In this document: positions 52,259 through 61,125 of the stretch, piece after piece
Position numbering within the stretch: the stretch's first letter is position 1
Layout: each line of letters starts with the position of its first letter
Assembly: GCF_018131005.1 (NCBI RefSeq)
Contig: NZ_JAFCJK010000007.1
Coordinates: 124,001-188,000, forward strand
DNA from: Bradyrhizobium lablabi
GTDB lineage: Bacteria; Pseudomonadota; Alphaproteobacteria; Rhizobiales; Xanthobacteraceae
Length of the DNA: 64,000 nt
Direction: 5' to 3'
The notes under the pieces: generated by a model
The model's input: only the letters and a program-made list of their open reading frames with translations
Database searches by the model: none
Told to the model about the DNA's origin: nothing
Made by a program: the position numbers and the translations under genes

Positions 52259-53488
52259 ATGCAAAGCAAAAGCGTCGGTGAACACGATCCGGAGGTGGTC
52301 TACCGCGATGGCGTTGCATATTTCCGCTACGTTTCTTCTGCGCAAGAAAGTACTTCGATGCCCCGGGATCTCATCCGAGACCCACCGGAATGGGTGCAGG
52401 CACTTGTTGGCAAGTCTGCCTCGGTCTCGGAGTTTCTGGCGGTTCTGGGCGCTCGGGCGCGAGACGCCCGTACCATGGATCAGCGTAAAGAACTCTTCAC
52501 GGTATTCGAGCAGTTCGCTCTGTGGCGAGAAGGTCGGGACGCCGCTGACCTCATTCTCGGCCCAGACTTCGCCTACAAACTGACGCTCGACTACGAACCG
52601 CATGTCGCCGCGCCCGCCGGGTTAAGGGATCCGGCCATCATTGTTTCGCCCGCCGACGTTAAAGTAATATTTCCGGGCGCCAATCCGGGCGTCTGGCTGA
52701 ATCCCTGGCAAGATGAATTCGTGTGGCCCGAAAAAGAGCTGCAGTCGCGCCATATCGATCGTCGGATATCCCAAGTGTGGCTTAACAATTGGCGTCCCTT
52801 CGTCGAGCTGTTCCTGTTCGACGGCCCCGACCTGCAAGGCCGGATGGCGCGCTTCGCCCGGGTGTGGACTCCGAACGCCGATTTGCCGATCGAACTCGAC
52901 GAGCAGTCGTTGCGGGGTCAAGCACGCAGCCTGCTCGGCCGCGAGTTCAACACGTCGGGCCGGCGCTTCAGCGCATCCGCGCGGCTCACTCAAGCAGCAG
53001 AGCAGTGCTTCGCAAGCGCGGTGGCAGCTTCTGCTTACGGCACGGCGACGTTGACGCGCGCCCCCCAATTCTCTTGGGGCGGCTACGAGAGAACCGCATT
53101 GCGCGTTCGATGGGATTACCAAATCGACGACATCGAATACGGAAGCACGGTTGGAACAATCACTGCCGAAAACTCGTTTTGGTGCCCTGGCAAGTTGCGT
53201 CCCATCCAATGGGCCGGACTCTCGATCACGACCGATATTCCAGATCCTTGGGCAGGCGGCCTTCATGACCTCCCACCGCCACACCGCTGGAGACAGCTCC
53301 TGATTTACTCTGTCGGTCTCAAGTTTGCTAGGCAACTCGAGGGCCTTCTTCTTGACCTTGCCGGTTCACCCCCGAATTCGATGCTCGTCTTGCCCGGCCA
53401 ATCGACGGCAATTCCTCAGGCACCTCAGCATGACCTCAGAGAGGTCGGGCAGACCACCGACGACGCGACAATCGTGTTCTTTCCTTAG
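52259..53488 (+). CDS. Orphan 409-aa protein inserted in the tail operon, opposite strand
   Basis: A soluble protein (MQSKSVGEHDPEVVYRDGVA...) with no signal peptide, membrane helix or recognised domain. Notable are a tryptophan-rich middle (NPGVWLNPWQDEFVWPEKEL) and a C-terminal half with WCPGKLRPIQWAGLSITTD. GGAGG sits 8 nt before the ATG at 52259; the open frame extends further upstream without support. It reads against the phage operon and is bounded by junction motifs, so it is cargo. A lysogen-benefit or defence role is only a guess. Confidence 0.72.
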   Translation: MQSKSVGEHDPEVVYRDGVAYFRYVSSAQESTSMPRDLIRDPPEWVQALVGKSASVSEFLAVLGARARDARTMDQRKELFTVFEQFALWREGRDAADLILGPDFAYKLTLDYEPHVAAPAGLRDPAIIVSPADVKVIFPGANPGVWLNPWQDEFVWPEKELQSRHIDRRISQVWLNNWRPFVELFLFDGPDLQGRMARFARVWTPNADLPIELDEQSLRGQARSLLGREFNTSGRRFSASARLTQAAEQCFASAVAASAYGTATLTRAPQFSWGGYERTALRVRWDYQIDDIEYGSTVGTITAENSFWCPGKLRPIQWAGLSITTDIPDPWAGGLHDLPPPHRWRQLLIYSVGLKFARQLEGLLLDLAGSPPNSMLVLPGQSTAIPQAPQHDLREVGQTTDDATIVFFP

Positions 53489-53526
53489 GGCATGATGTAA
53501 GCGACGGCACAAGATGATGACGGGCT

Positions 53527-53600
53527 ATGTCCGGTTCGGGTCAAAACCGGCAATACTCTGATTGACCGTAGAATTTCTGCTTAGACCCCAAAAGCCGACG
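53527..53600. repeat. Two junction motif copies (insert 1, right edge)
   Basis: ATGTCCGGTTCGGGTCAAAA CCGG (53527-53550) and ATTTCTGCTTAGACCCCAAA AGCCGACG (53573-53600). The second ends 10 bp before the stop of the next phage gene and matches the left-edge copy at CTTAG-CCCC-AAAAGC. Confidence 0.55.
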
Positions 53601-53609
53601 TCTAACGCG

Positions 53610-54338
53610 CTAGGGCGACTCGATGAAGTCGACGCTGGCCGAGTTGAACGTCCAGGGCGCGACGGTAAGGTCCATTGCATTCGGTGTCGCAAGCCGCATC
53701 TTGCAACGCGGCCGGTCGAACTCGAGCTGCGTGTCGTCAACGATTGCTTCGCGAAGCGGCGGATTGAAAGTGATCGTTGCTCCGGTTTCCGACGTCATGT
53801 CGACGGTCGCGATCTCATAGAGCCGCCAGTCCATCATCGGATGGTGGATCGAGAACGACTCGCCGCCCATCAACTGGCCTGCAAACTTGATCAGGATCTC
53901 GATGGACGTGGCGCGCAGAGGCGCCGCCGCCGCCCTTACGTCGATAATCGGCTGGTAGTATCCGGACCCGTCATCGAAAATCGTATCGTCGCCATGTGGA
54001 ACGTCGACACCAACCGATTGCAGAAAGCCCGGCGGCCACGGACGGAATGGAGCATCGTTGCGTGGCACGATGACCGGATTGACGCCGCCATTGCAGATCT
54101 GCCGCATCGCGCGCCAGAGCAGCGTCGATACGCGCTGACGCTGCCGACCGGCCAACCCTGACCGCGCTTGCCCGGACAGGGATACGTCGGTCATGCGGCA
54201 GGTCCAGAATCCACCGCCGTCCGTCCTGTCATACGTTGCAACCGACTGCGCGCTGATGCCGGGCGAGGCAGCCACGCCGGCCAGGTTCCAGCCGTGGCTC
54301 TTCTCGCGCAGCAGCGCGCGCGGAAACTCTGACGTCAT
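53610..54338 (-). CDS. Phage tail protein (hypothetical)
   Basis: A 242-aa protein (MTSEFPRALLREKSHGWNLA...) with mixed beta content and no catalytic motif seen. Its ATG touches the tape measure stop (1-bp overlap), so it is the first gene after the tape measure, the place of a distal tail protein. Confidence 0.62.
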   Translation of the reverse strand: MTSEFPRALLREKSHGWNLAGVAASPGISAQSVATYDRTDGGGFWTCRMTDVSLSGQARSGLAGRQRQRVSTLLWRAMRQICNGGVNPVIVPRNDAPFRPWPPGFLQSVGVDVPHGDDTIFDDGSGYYQPIIDVRAAAAPLRATSIEILIKFAGQLMGGESFSIHHPMMDWRLYEIATVDMTSETGATITFNPPLREAIVDDTQLEFDRPRCKMRLATPNAMDLTVAPWTFNSASVDFIESP

Positions 54339-56359
54339 CAGCCGACCCCCGTGGCGGAAAGCCGCTGCGTCGAGCTCACGGACCTCGCCAGCCCGTCGAC
54401 CTTGCGATGCGCAGCAACGACGGCCGCCTGCAGGCGTTCGATGGTGCCGGGCGTGACATCCCCCGCGACCATGAAGGTGTTTTGAATGGTGTCGCCGCCC
54501 TGAATGCTCCTGGCGAGCGCGTTCGGGATGACCTGCGCGCCCTTCGGCAAGTTGACGAGCTCCGGACCTCGCTCGCCAACCCAGGCGAGACCGCCAGGCG
54601 CGGAGTCGGTGCCGTCGGCAAAGCCCGGAATGATACCACCGAGAAGCGAGGCAAACGGAGACAGGCCGCCGGACGACGGCGCGTTGAAGAACGAGGAAAA
54701 CACCGAGTTGATCCCGGCCTTCTCCAGCGTCTTGACCAGGCTCGACAGCACGTCATTGAGGCTTTTGCCCTCGACGACCGCGTCGGCAAATGCCGTCGAT
54801 AGCGCGCCGCCCAGGGTTGCGCTGGCGCTGTTGATCTTGGTCAAGGAGTCGCGCGCCGTATCATAGGCCTGCGCCGCCTGCCTGATGCCGTTGGATGCGG
54901 CCAGGAACGCCGCCTCATGCTCCCTTGTGAGCGAGATGCCGGCCGCCTCGAGCGCCTGCTGCGCCGACATGCTGGCGCGCAGTTTCTCGTAAGCGTCGAT
55001 CTGCTGCTGCGTCACCTCGCCATCGTCGCGCATGATCGCCGTCAGCGCCTGAAATTCCGCGCGGAGCTGCTGTCGCGCGGCATTGTTCTGGAACACGGCC
55101 GCCGTGTCGGCATTCAATGTCGCAATGTGCTTGTTGATCTGGTCGATCGCGATCTCGAACTGATCTCGGCTGTCGTCCTCCTCCTTCGGCTGCGCCTTCG
55201 ACGTGTCGCCGCGGACGGCGGTCTGCACGTCGATCGCCTGCTGCATGGCGCGCCGGACATTGTTCGGATTGCGCAGCGCGCCGGCGAGCGCATCATTTGT
55301 CGCAAAGCCGGCTTCACCCGGCAGGGTCAGGCCGAGGCTGTGCGGGTCGGAGTTGAGCCCGAGCCGGCCGGAGATCTCGGTCAGCGTTTTCCAAGCCGAC
55401 GAATTGCCGAGATCGGCGAAGATCTCGGGAATGCGCTTCAAGGCCGCATACAGATCGTTCGCATAGGTGACGGCCTGCGCCAGCACCTGGACGATATCCA
55501 CCCAGCTCGCCTGATAGTTGACGCCGAGCTGCGCGAGATCGTCCTGGATCGGCTTGAACTTCTCCGCCAGGACCTTCTGCGCCTCGTCCAGCCGGTCTTT
55601 CAGCTCGATCGCCTGGCCGATCTGTTCCTGCGAGATGATGTCCTGCTGCCTGATCCTGTCGGCAGTCGCCAGCATCTCCGTCAGGAAACCGGAGTCCTGG
55701 CGCAGATTCTCCGCGATCCCCGGCCCGAACGCCTTCTCCGCCAGGTCGAGCGCGGCCAGGCGCTGGCCGCTGTCCAGCGCCTGGTTGATGAGGTCTACGG
55801 TCGCTCGCAGCTTGGCCTCGGTATCGGACGCGCCGGCAACAGCGCCAACGCCGCTGTTTCCCTTGAGATTGCCAAAGTCCGACAGCTGCTCGATCCGCCG
55901 CGACAGGTCGCTGCCGCCGAGCTTGTCCTTTGAGGCATCATTGAACCGCGACAGCGCATCCGTGACGTCGTCGACGTCGACCTTGAGCTGCTCGGCCGCC
56001 TTCGAGACGCGTTGGAAGAAGTCGGTCGAGACATTCGCGCTGGCGGCGCTTTTCGCGAGCTCGTTGAACTCCTCGATCTTCTGCTTGGCGAGCTCGGTCG
56101 CGTAGCCCATCACCTGGAACACGGCTGCGACGCCGGTGACCGCGAGCGACAGCGGACCGAGCACGCCGAGCAGCGCGCGATAGCCCAGCACCGCCTGGCC
56201 GGCGGCGCCGCCCGAGGCAATAACGGTCGCGTTCATGTCAATGAACTTCTTGACGATAAACTGCGTCGCGTCGGATGTGAGCGATTTCGCGCTTTGGATG
56301 TTCTTCTCGAAATCATCCATCGACAGCGAAAGCGGGATGCGGAGTGCAGGCGCGGGCAT
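54338..56359 (-). CDS. Phage tail tape measure protein
   Basis: A 673-aa protein setting tail length. It has helical stretches, a hydrophobic segment near residues 55-90 (GYRALLGVLGPLSLAVTGVA), and a C-terminal FADGTDSAPGGLAWVGERGP motif typical of tape measures. At roughly 0.15 nm per residue it predicts a tail near 100 nm, a siphovirus. The ATG overlaps the stop of the frameshifted chaperone (TGATG). Confidence 0.85.
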   Translation of the reverse strand: MPAPALRIPLSLSMDDFEKNIQSAKSLTSDATQFIVKKFIDMNATVIASGGAAGQAVLGYRALLGVLGPLSLAVTGVAAVFQVMGYATELAKQKIEEFNELAKSAASANVSTDFFQRVSKAAEQLKVDVDDVTDALSRFNDASKDKLGGSDLSRRIEQLSDFGNLKGNSGVGAVAGASDTEAKLRATVDLINQALDSGQRLAALDLAEKAFGPGIAENLRQDSGFLTEMLATADRIRQQDIISQEQIGQAIELKDRLDEAQKVLAEKFKPIQDDLAQLGVNYQASWVDIVQVLAQAVTYANDLYAALKRIPEIFADLGNSSAWKTLTEISGRLGLNSDPHSLGLTLPGEAGFATNDALAGALRNPNNVRRAMQQAIDVQTAVRGDTSKAQPKEEDDSRDQFEIAIDQINKHIATLNADTAAVFQNNAARQQLRAEFQALTAIMRDDGEVTQQQIDAYEKLRASMSAQQALEAAGISLTREHEAAFLAASNGIRQAAQAYDTARDSLTKINSASATLGGALSTAFADAVVEGKSLNDVLSSLVKTLEKAGINSVFSSFFNAPSSGGLSPFASLLGGIIPGFADGTDSAPGGLAWVGERGPELVNLPKGAQVIPNALARSIQGGDTIQNTFMVAGDVTPGTIERLQAAVVAAHRKVDGLARSVSSTQRLSATGVG

Positions 56360-56939
56360 CAGTGCAGGCTTTGTTCGAGCAATTCGTCGAATTCTTCGTC
56401 GGTCGGCGGTTTCAGCCTCTCAGCCTCGCCGCCCTGGACGCGGTTATGGCCATCGATCGCGGCCACTAGCTCCCAGAGAGAGCATTCTTCCGTGACGCGC
56501 GGCGGCCAGCCGAGGCCGGCGCCGATGCCGATGATTTCGGAGCGGCGGAGGCGTCCGTCGTCGTGATAGAGCTGCCGGCCGTCTTGTCCGCCGCCGGCTT
56601 CGCTTTTCCCACAGGATCGTCGGGCACCCCGACCAGGACCGCCTCGAGCACCGCATAGGCGACGAGCGCGGACGGAGCCAGGCCGTGCGGGTTTTCGTCG
56701 ACGTGCAGGTTGACGGCGGCGATCGCCTCTTTCGGCGTCATGCCGCCGCCGATCAGGCCGAGCCGGATCGTCTCCCGCAGATCGTTGAGATAGAAATCCT
56801 TATTGGCGATCCGCTTGAAAATGACGGCGATCGCCGCCTCGCATTTGGCCTCGAGGTCGAGGATCAAACCGACCTTTGACAGGCAGAATTGATCCTCGCC
56901 GTTGGCCCAGATGATCGACCTGGTGCCTGGTGCGCTCAT
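56359..56939 (-). CDS. Tail assembly chaperone, -1 frameshift product (GT-like)
   Basis: Reading frame 0 to the heptamer GGGAAAA and then slipping -1 gives about 193 residues. The extension (SEAGGGQDGRQLYHDDGRLR...DELLEQSLH) is open right up to a TGA that overlaps the tape measure ATG. It has no start codon of its own before GLGWPP. Many siphophages make such a G/GT pair, with the T part binding the tape measure. Inferred from sequence only; the lambda site is GGGAAAG. Confidence 0.68.
56466..56939 (-). CDS. Tail assembly chaperone, unshifted form (GTA gp10-like TAC)
   Basis: A 157-aa protein with LDLEAKCEAAIAVIFKRIAN, RETIRLGLIGGGMTPKEAIA and a downstream low-complexity tail. The first 110 residues fit the gene-transfer-agent family/Phage_TAC tail chaperones. 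The poorly conserved end after VGKAKPAADK is where the frameshift would diverge. Confidence 0.75.
   Translation of the reverse strand: MSAPGTRSIIWANGEDQFCLSKVGLILDLEAKCEAAIAVIFKRIANKDFYLNDLRETIRLGLIGGGMTPKEAIAAVNLHVDENPHGLAPSALVAYAVLEAVLVGVPDDPVGKAKPAADKTAGSSITTTDASAAPKSSASAPASAGRRASRKNALSGS
56604..56610 (-). promoter_or_regulatory. Candidate -1 ribosomal slippery heptamer GGGAAAA
   Basis: On the minus strand the codons GTG GGA AAA contain G-GGA-AAA, an X-XXY-YYZ slip site in the right phase, followed by GC-rich sequence that may form a stimulating structure. Confidence 0.66.
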
Positions 56940-56942
56940 GTC

Positions 56943-57335
56943 TCAACCCCTGGAAATCGCATCGGCGACAGCGTCCTCGATCTGCTGCCGGACGTCCTCG
57001 CGACGCGCGCGATAGGTGGAATAGAACCACGGTTGCGCCGGCTCATGCGCCGTACCGAACTCGCTCGCCAGCGCATAGTCGTATTGCACGCCGGACCCGG
57101 CGCGCAGCTCTTTGGTGGTCGCATCGCCGCCGGCGACGACCTCGAGGTCGAGATCATTCCGCTTGCGCCGAACCGTGATGGTCGACTTGAGCTTGCCGGA
57201 CTTCTCCGGCGCAGCACTGTCAATGTCCTGGCGGAGGCCCTCCGCGATATCCTTGAGATCGCGCACGAGCTGCCTCTTGGTCTTGTAGGACAGGCCGTCG
57301 AACCAGCTCTGGACGCCGTCGTCAGGACCAGCCAT
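56943..57335 (-). CDS. HK97 gp10-like phage protein
   Basis: A 130-aa protein (MAGPDDGVQSWFDGLSYKTK...) with KSGKLKSTITVRRKRNDLDL and a C-terminal basic helix. It matches the HK97-gp10 neck/tail family by pattern. The longer open frame overlaps the tail tube gene and is a shadow. Three bases separate it from the chaperone start. Confidence 0.7.
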   Translation of the reverse strand: MAGPDDGVQSWFDGLSYKTKRQLVRDLKDIAEGLRQDIDSAAPEKSGKLKSTITVRRKRNDLDLEVVAGGDATTKELRAGSGVQYDYALASEFGTAHEPAQPWFYSTYRARREDVRQQIEDAVADAISRG

Positions 57336-57355
57336 CGTGAATAATTGCCCGCTGT

Positions 57356-57778
57356 TTATGACTGCAGGACCGTTTCGCCGTCGCTGTCGAGCGATACGTC
57401 GAAAGTAACGCGGCTGCCGCGATTGCCCGTTACGTTGAGCTTGGTGCACTTGAACGGCCCGATCCAACCGCGAGTCCCGAGCTTGATGCGGATATTCCTG
57501 GTGGAGGCCGCCTCGAACCACGCATTCCACTTGTCGAAATCCTCGTCCGCGACGACGCCGGCGCCGGCGATCGACGAGGACAGCGAGACGACATCGCGTT
57601 CCAGCCACGACGGCGCATCGGGATCGTCGCAATCCGGCACGTTGGTTTCGTTGGTCGCAGCCGTGCGGTTGAAGCTGCGCGAGTTGAGGCCGCACGGCGC
57701 CATGAACACTTCCGGCGTCGCGCCGTCGCCGATTTCCACCAGGAACTGAGAAAAACGCAGGGTCGAGGCCTTGCTCAT
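57356..57778 (-). CDS. Phage major tail tube protein
   Basis: A 140-aa protein (MSKASTLRFSQFLVEIGDGA...) ending KLNVTGNRGSRVTFDVSLDS, typical of the beta-sandwich tail tube subunit. AAGGAG precedes the ATG at 57778; the 21 upstream codons are not needed. Next gene upstream in the phage order is separated from it by the ABC-type insert. Confidence 0.75.
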   Translation of the reverse strand: MSKASTLRFSQFLVEIGDGATPEVFMAPCGLNSRSFNRTAATNETNVPDCDDPDAPSWLERDVVSLSSSIAGAGVVADEDFDKWNAWFEAASTRNIRIKLGTRGWIGPFKCTKLNVTGNRGSRVTFDVSLDSDGETVLQS

Positions 57779-58048
57779 AGCCGCTCCTTCTTTCGAGAGA
57801 TTGTGGGGGATCAGAAACCGCGCACTATGGCGGGTACGCATAAACCGGCGACGTGCCTCAGGGCGCGTCTGAGGTCATATCCGCCGCATCACGGGATCGC
57901 GGCGCGATCGCGAATCTCACCAGAGGGTCTAAAAATTGGGGTCAAAGGGCCGGCGTTACGGACTTTCCTAGCCATGGTCTGGTTTACACCTACTAGCGGA
58001 CACATTCGGCCTCAGTCGCCATTTCGGCTAGGGGCCAATCGGAGACTA

Positions 58049-59011
58049 TCAGTCGATGGCTTCGGCGCTCACGAGGACTGACGGCGGGATCGTGACGCCA
58101 AGCGCTTTGGCGGTCTTCATATTGATGACAAAGTCAAAGCGAGTGGGTCCTTGAAACGGTAACTCGCCAGCGGCGGCACCATTGAATATGCGCTCCACAT
58201 AGCTTGCCGCCTGCCGGCCCAGTTCGCCGAGACTTGGACCATAGCCAATCATCAGGCCGCGTTCGGCACTTTCTCGGAACCCTCCAATGGTCGGCAATCC
58301 GGCTTTTGCGGCGAGCGCAGCGAGCACTTCGCTATCACGGTGCAACTCGGGGAGAGGCACGATAACGAGGGCTTCTGCGCCATGGTCCCGCATCGCTTTA
58401 AACGCGTCTGCATACTGGTTCGGGTTCTCTACCCAGATTTCGATTAGTTCCAGCCCAGCCTCGGCAGCAGCCTTGCGCAAGGGTGGAAACCCAGCTTCCA
58501 CGATTTTGCGATGAGCGGCCATCACCGCTACGCGACGCACTGATGGCAAGGCTTCATGAAGCAAGGCCAGACGTTTGGCCTCGAGCCGCGGCGCAATTAG
58601 ACAAACCCCGGTAACGTTGCCGCCCGGACGCGCCCAACTCTCGGCAACACCGGCGACCACTGGGTCCGTCCCCATCGGTGCGGCGACAATCGGAATTGTT
58701 TTCGTTACTGAGAGAGCAGCGTGGAGCGGCCAATCGGAAGAGGCAACAATGACATCGGGTTTGTCGCCAACCAGCGCCTGCGCCAGCGCCGGCATTTGCC
58801 CCTCCGGACCCGCGCGAAAATCAACAATGAGATTGCGGCCTTCGACGAAGCCGCGGGTCGCCAAGTAGGGCAGCATGATGGAAGCGAAAGCGTTACTGCC
58901 AGCAGTCCCGGGAAGCGTGAGCAGACCCAAGCGCCAAACCCGTTCCGCGGCCTCTGCGCACGAGGCTGAAAGCACCATAAGCACCGCGCAAATTAACGAC
59001 GCCAGCCTCAT
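58049..59011 (-). CDS. ABC transporter substrate-binding protein (ABC_sub_bind, PF04392)
   Basis: A 320-aa exported binding protein: signal peptide MRLASLICAVLMVLSASCAEA, then two Rossmann-like lobes (RVWRLGLLTLPGTAGSN, GRNLIVDFRAGPEGQMPALA, ARPGGNVTGVCLIAPRLEAKR). This family is very abundant in Bradyrhizobium and usually lacks transporter partners nearby. It lies on the phage strand between tail tube and tail terminator genes, so it is an insertion into the head-tail operon. Confidence 0.85.
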   Translation of the reverse strand: MRLASLICAVLMVLSASCAEAAERVWRLGLLTLPGTAGSNAFASIMLPYLATRGFVEGRNLIVDFRAGPEGQMPALAQALVGDKPDVIVASSDWPLHAALSVTKTIPIVAAPMGTDPVVAGVAESWARPGGNVTGVCLIAPRLEAKRLALLHEALPSVRRVAVMAAHRKIVEAGFPPLRKAAAEAGLELIEIWVENPNQYADAFKAMRDHGAEALVIVPLPELHRDSEVLAALAAKAGLPTIGGFRESAERGLMIGYGPSLGELGRQAASYVERIFNGAAAGELPFQGPTRFDFVINMKTAKALGVTIPPSVLVSAEAID

Positions 59012-59070
59012 AGCGGAATTCTCCTTTGCGGCTTTGCTCCCATCTTAGCACTCCGTACAAAGACACGGGA

Positions 59071-59145
59071 ATGTCCGCCATGGGTCACAAGCGGTAAAGC
59101 TCTGACTAATTGTAAGATTTCCGCCTTCCCGTCAGAAGTCGACAT
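59071..59145. repeat. Two junction motif copies (insert 2, right edge)
   Basis: ATGTCCGCCATGGGTCACAA GCGG (59071-59094) and ATTTCCGCCTTCCCGTCAGA AGTCGACATC (59117-59146), the latter about 19 bp before the stop of the phage tail terminator gene. They resemble the copies around insert 1. Confidence 0.55.
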
Positions 59146-59163
59146 CATCCACGCCGACCCGCC

Positions 59164-59559
59164 CTAGTCGGTCAGAATATGAAACGTCAGGACGGCATGG
59201 CGCGTCTTGCCATCCGGGTCGTCGAGATAGACCGTGCTCTCGAGCAGGCAGGAATTAACGGTGACCTGTCCATCCGAGAGGTCCGCATCGTCGAGCGCTG
59301 CCGTGATCTGCGCGCCGAGCTGGTGGATCTCGAGCTTTGAATTCTCGCGCGACCAGCCGTCGAGGGTCAGGAAGATCTCGGCACCCTCGAGACATTCCAC
59401 CTTTTCGCTGATGATCTGAATGTTTCCGACCGAGACATAGGGAAATTTCGGGTTCGACGGCACCGGGGAAAAGATGCGGTCGCCAGCGACCGTGCCCGCC
59501 TGCTTGAGCAGGTTAACCACGCGCGCCTGTAGCAAGGCAGAGGGATCAACGATTGTCAT
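59164..59559 (-). CDS. Phage tail terminator/completion protein (DUF3168-like)
   Basis: A 131-aa protein (MTIVDPSALLQARVVNLLKQ...) with FPYVSVGNIQIISEKVECLE and EIFLTLDGWSRENSKLEIHQ, typical of DUF3168 proteins that cap the tail. Overlaps the head closure gene by 4 bp. Confidence 0.78.
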   Translation of the reverse strand: MTIVDPSALLQARVVNLLKQAGTVAGDRIFSPVPSNPKFPYVSVGNIQIISEKVECLEGAEIFLTLDGWSRENSKLEIHQLGAQITAALDDADLSDGQVTVNSCLLESTVYLDDPDGKTRHAVLTFHILTD

Positions 59560-59918
59560 GGCGCCTTGCCGGTCTGCAGCAGGAATTCGAGGTAGCGGTT
59601 CTTGCCCTGCTCGACGTCGATCGTCCCGGACAGGATTGCGTAAACGACCTGCTTGTCGGGATCTGCGGCACTCCTGATGTCACGCGCGCGCCAGTCCGGC
59701 GTCACCCGGCGGGACATGCTCGAGGCGCGCAGACGCAAGGTGAAGGTAGATTGACCGACCAGGCGCGCCGCCTGGACGCTCTCGCCGGCGAACCTCGGCA
59801 CGAGCTCCGCCGCCAAGCGGAACTGCTCCACGAACTCGCCCTCGACCGCGCCGGCGCCATCGTCGACGTCCGCACGCTTGTCGAAGGCAAGCCGATAGCG
59901 CAGAACACCCGCGGTCAT
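59556..59918 (-). CDS. Phage head closure protein
   Basis: A 120-aa protein (MTAGVLRYRLAFDKRADVDD...) with the VLRYRLAFDKR start and a STFTLRLRAS strand seen in head-tail adaptor/closure (PF05521) proteins. It sits between connector and tail terminator, as in HK97-like phages. Confidence 0.76.
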   Translation of the reverse strand: MTAGVLRYRLAFDKRADVDDGAGAVEGEFVEQFRLAAELVPRFAGESVQAARLVGQSTFTLRLRASSMSRRVTPDWRARDIRSAADPDKQVVYAILSGTIDVEQGKNRYLEFLLQTGKAP

Positions 59919-59943
59919 GAGCCTGTTTCCTGCAAGGTTAGTG

Positions 59944-60507
59944 TCACCAGACCTCGCTCAGCAGCAGCGCCTGTGCGCCCTGCGGCAATTCGACGGCTGG
60001 ATCGACCACGACGTTTTCGCGGTTCTCATAGAGATGGCCGAGAATGAGCTTGATCGCGGTTTTGACATTCGCCGGGACCTCGTCGGCCCCCTGGCCGACC
60101 GTGAAGCGGATGACGATCGGTTCCGGCGCGTCGTGCTTGACGAGCGGCCAGATCGCGCCGATCGGCGGAATGATGCGGACCGACTCGCCCGCGGTCTGGA
60201 CCACGTATTGAGCGGAAGGCAGCGTCTGCTCGACGCCGGCCGGATCGATGAATTTGATCGAAATTACGCCGTTCTTAGCGACCGGCGCGATTGGCAGGAG
60301 GATTCGGCCGCGGCACCAATGCTGCAGCACCCACTCGACGGTCTGCGTCACGAAACGGCGCTGGACGTTATTCTGCGCGGCAAGCGTCGTAGCGGCAATG
60401 AAACCCTTGATCGTGTCGTCATCGTCGTCGTGATCGACGCGCAAATGCGCCTTGGCCTCGTCGAGCGTGACAGGATATTCCGTTGCGGCTTCCACGGTTC
60501 GCAGCAT
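59944..60507 (-). CDS. Phage head-tail connector protein (gp6/phiE125 gp8-like)
   Basis: A 187-aa protein beginning MLRTVEAATEYPVTLDEAKA, with HLRVDHDDDDDTIKGFIAAT (the family's typical LDEAKxHLRVD start) and a C-terminal AIKLILGHLYENREN helix. It is the first connector ring after the portal. Confidence 0.85.
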   Translation of the reverse strand: MLRTVEAATEYPVTLDEAKAHLRVDHDDDDDTIKGFIAATTLAAQNNVQRRFVTQTVEWVLQHWCRGRILLPIAPVAKNGVISIKFIDPAGVEQTLPSAQYVVQTAGESVRIIPPIGAIWPLVKHDAPEPIVIRFTVGQGADEVPANVKTAIKLILGHLYENRENVVVDPAVELPQGAQALLLSEVW

Positions 60508-60571
60508 CGTCAGGCGCTCATCTTATGGGAAAGGAAGACGCCGGCCAGGCGCTGGCCGGCCGGCGCGGATC

Positions 60572-61021
60572 TCAGCCGACGGCTTCCTTGACGGTCGCCG
60601 CGTCGTTGTCGGTTGCGAAGCCATAACGAGCGTCGAACCCGAGCACCGTGCAGCCGATCAGGCTCGCCGCAACGGCCGGCGTCATCGACACCTGGAAAAA
60701 GCCGAAGTTGTTGGCGATGTCGAGATCCTCCTGCTTGAGGTTGATCAGGACCTGCTTGTTATCGTCGGCGCCGGTTTTTGTGAGCTGCGTGATCGCCTTG
60801 CCGGCGATGTCCTTTGCGCCGGCGCCGGCGGCCGAGGTCGCCTGCTGGATCTTGGCGTCGACGGTCGCCGCGGCGCCGAGCGCGCCGACCATCAGGACGG
60901 CCATATAGTTGTGAAACTTGCCCGCATCGATCCAGCCGGTGGTTTGCACGGCGGCCGCCGACTGCGGGTTGATCGAGTCGACAACGCTGACGCGCTGCGA
61001 CGGCTTGAGATTGGCGTGCAT
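60572..61021 (-). CDS. Phage protein, possible capsid decoration
   Basis: A 149-aa protein (MHANLKPSQRVSVVDSINPQ...) lying between the major capsid and the connector genes. No cysteine motif or membrane segment of note. Position suggests a capsid decoration or stabilising protein, but the family is not recognised. Confidence 0.6.
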   Translation of the reverse strand: MHANLKPSQRVSVVDSINPQSAAAVQTTGWIDAGKFHNYMAVLMVGALGAAATVDAKIQQATSAAGAGAKDIAGKAITQLTKTGADDNKQVLINLKQEDLDIANNFGFFQVSMTPAVAASLIGCTVLGFDARYGFATDNDAATVKEAVG

Positions 61022-61125
61022 GCTGCACTCCTCTTGCTTTCGAGAAAGGGAAAACGCTGGCTTACCTCGCGCCGGCCGGATCGTTATGCCGGCGCGCCAT
61101 CGGTGTCGGACGAGCTCGCGCGCGA

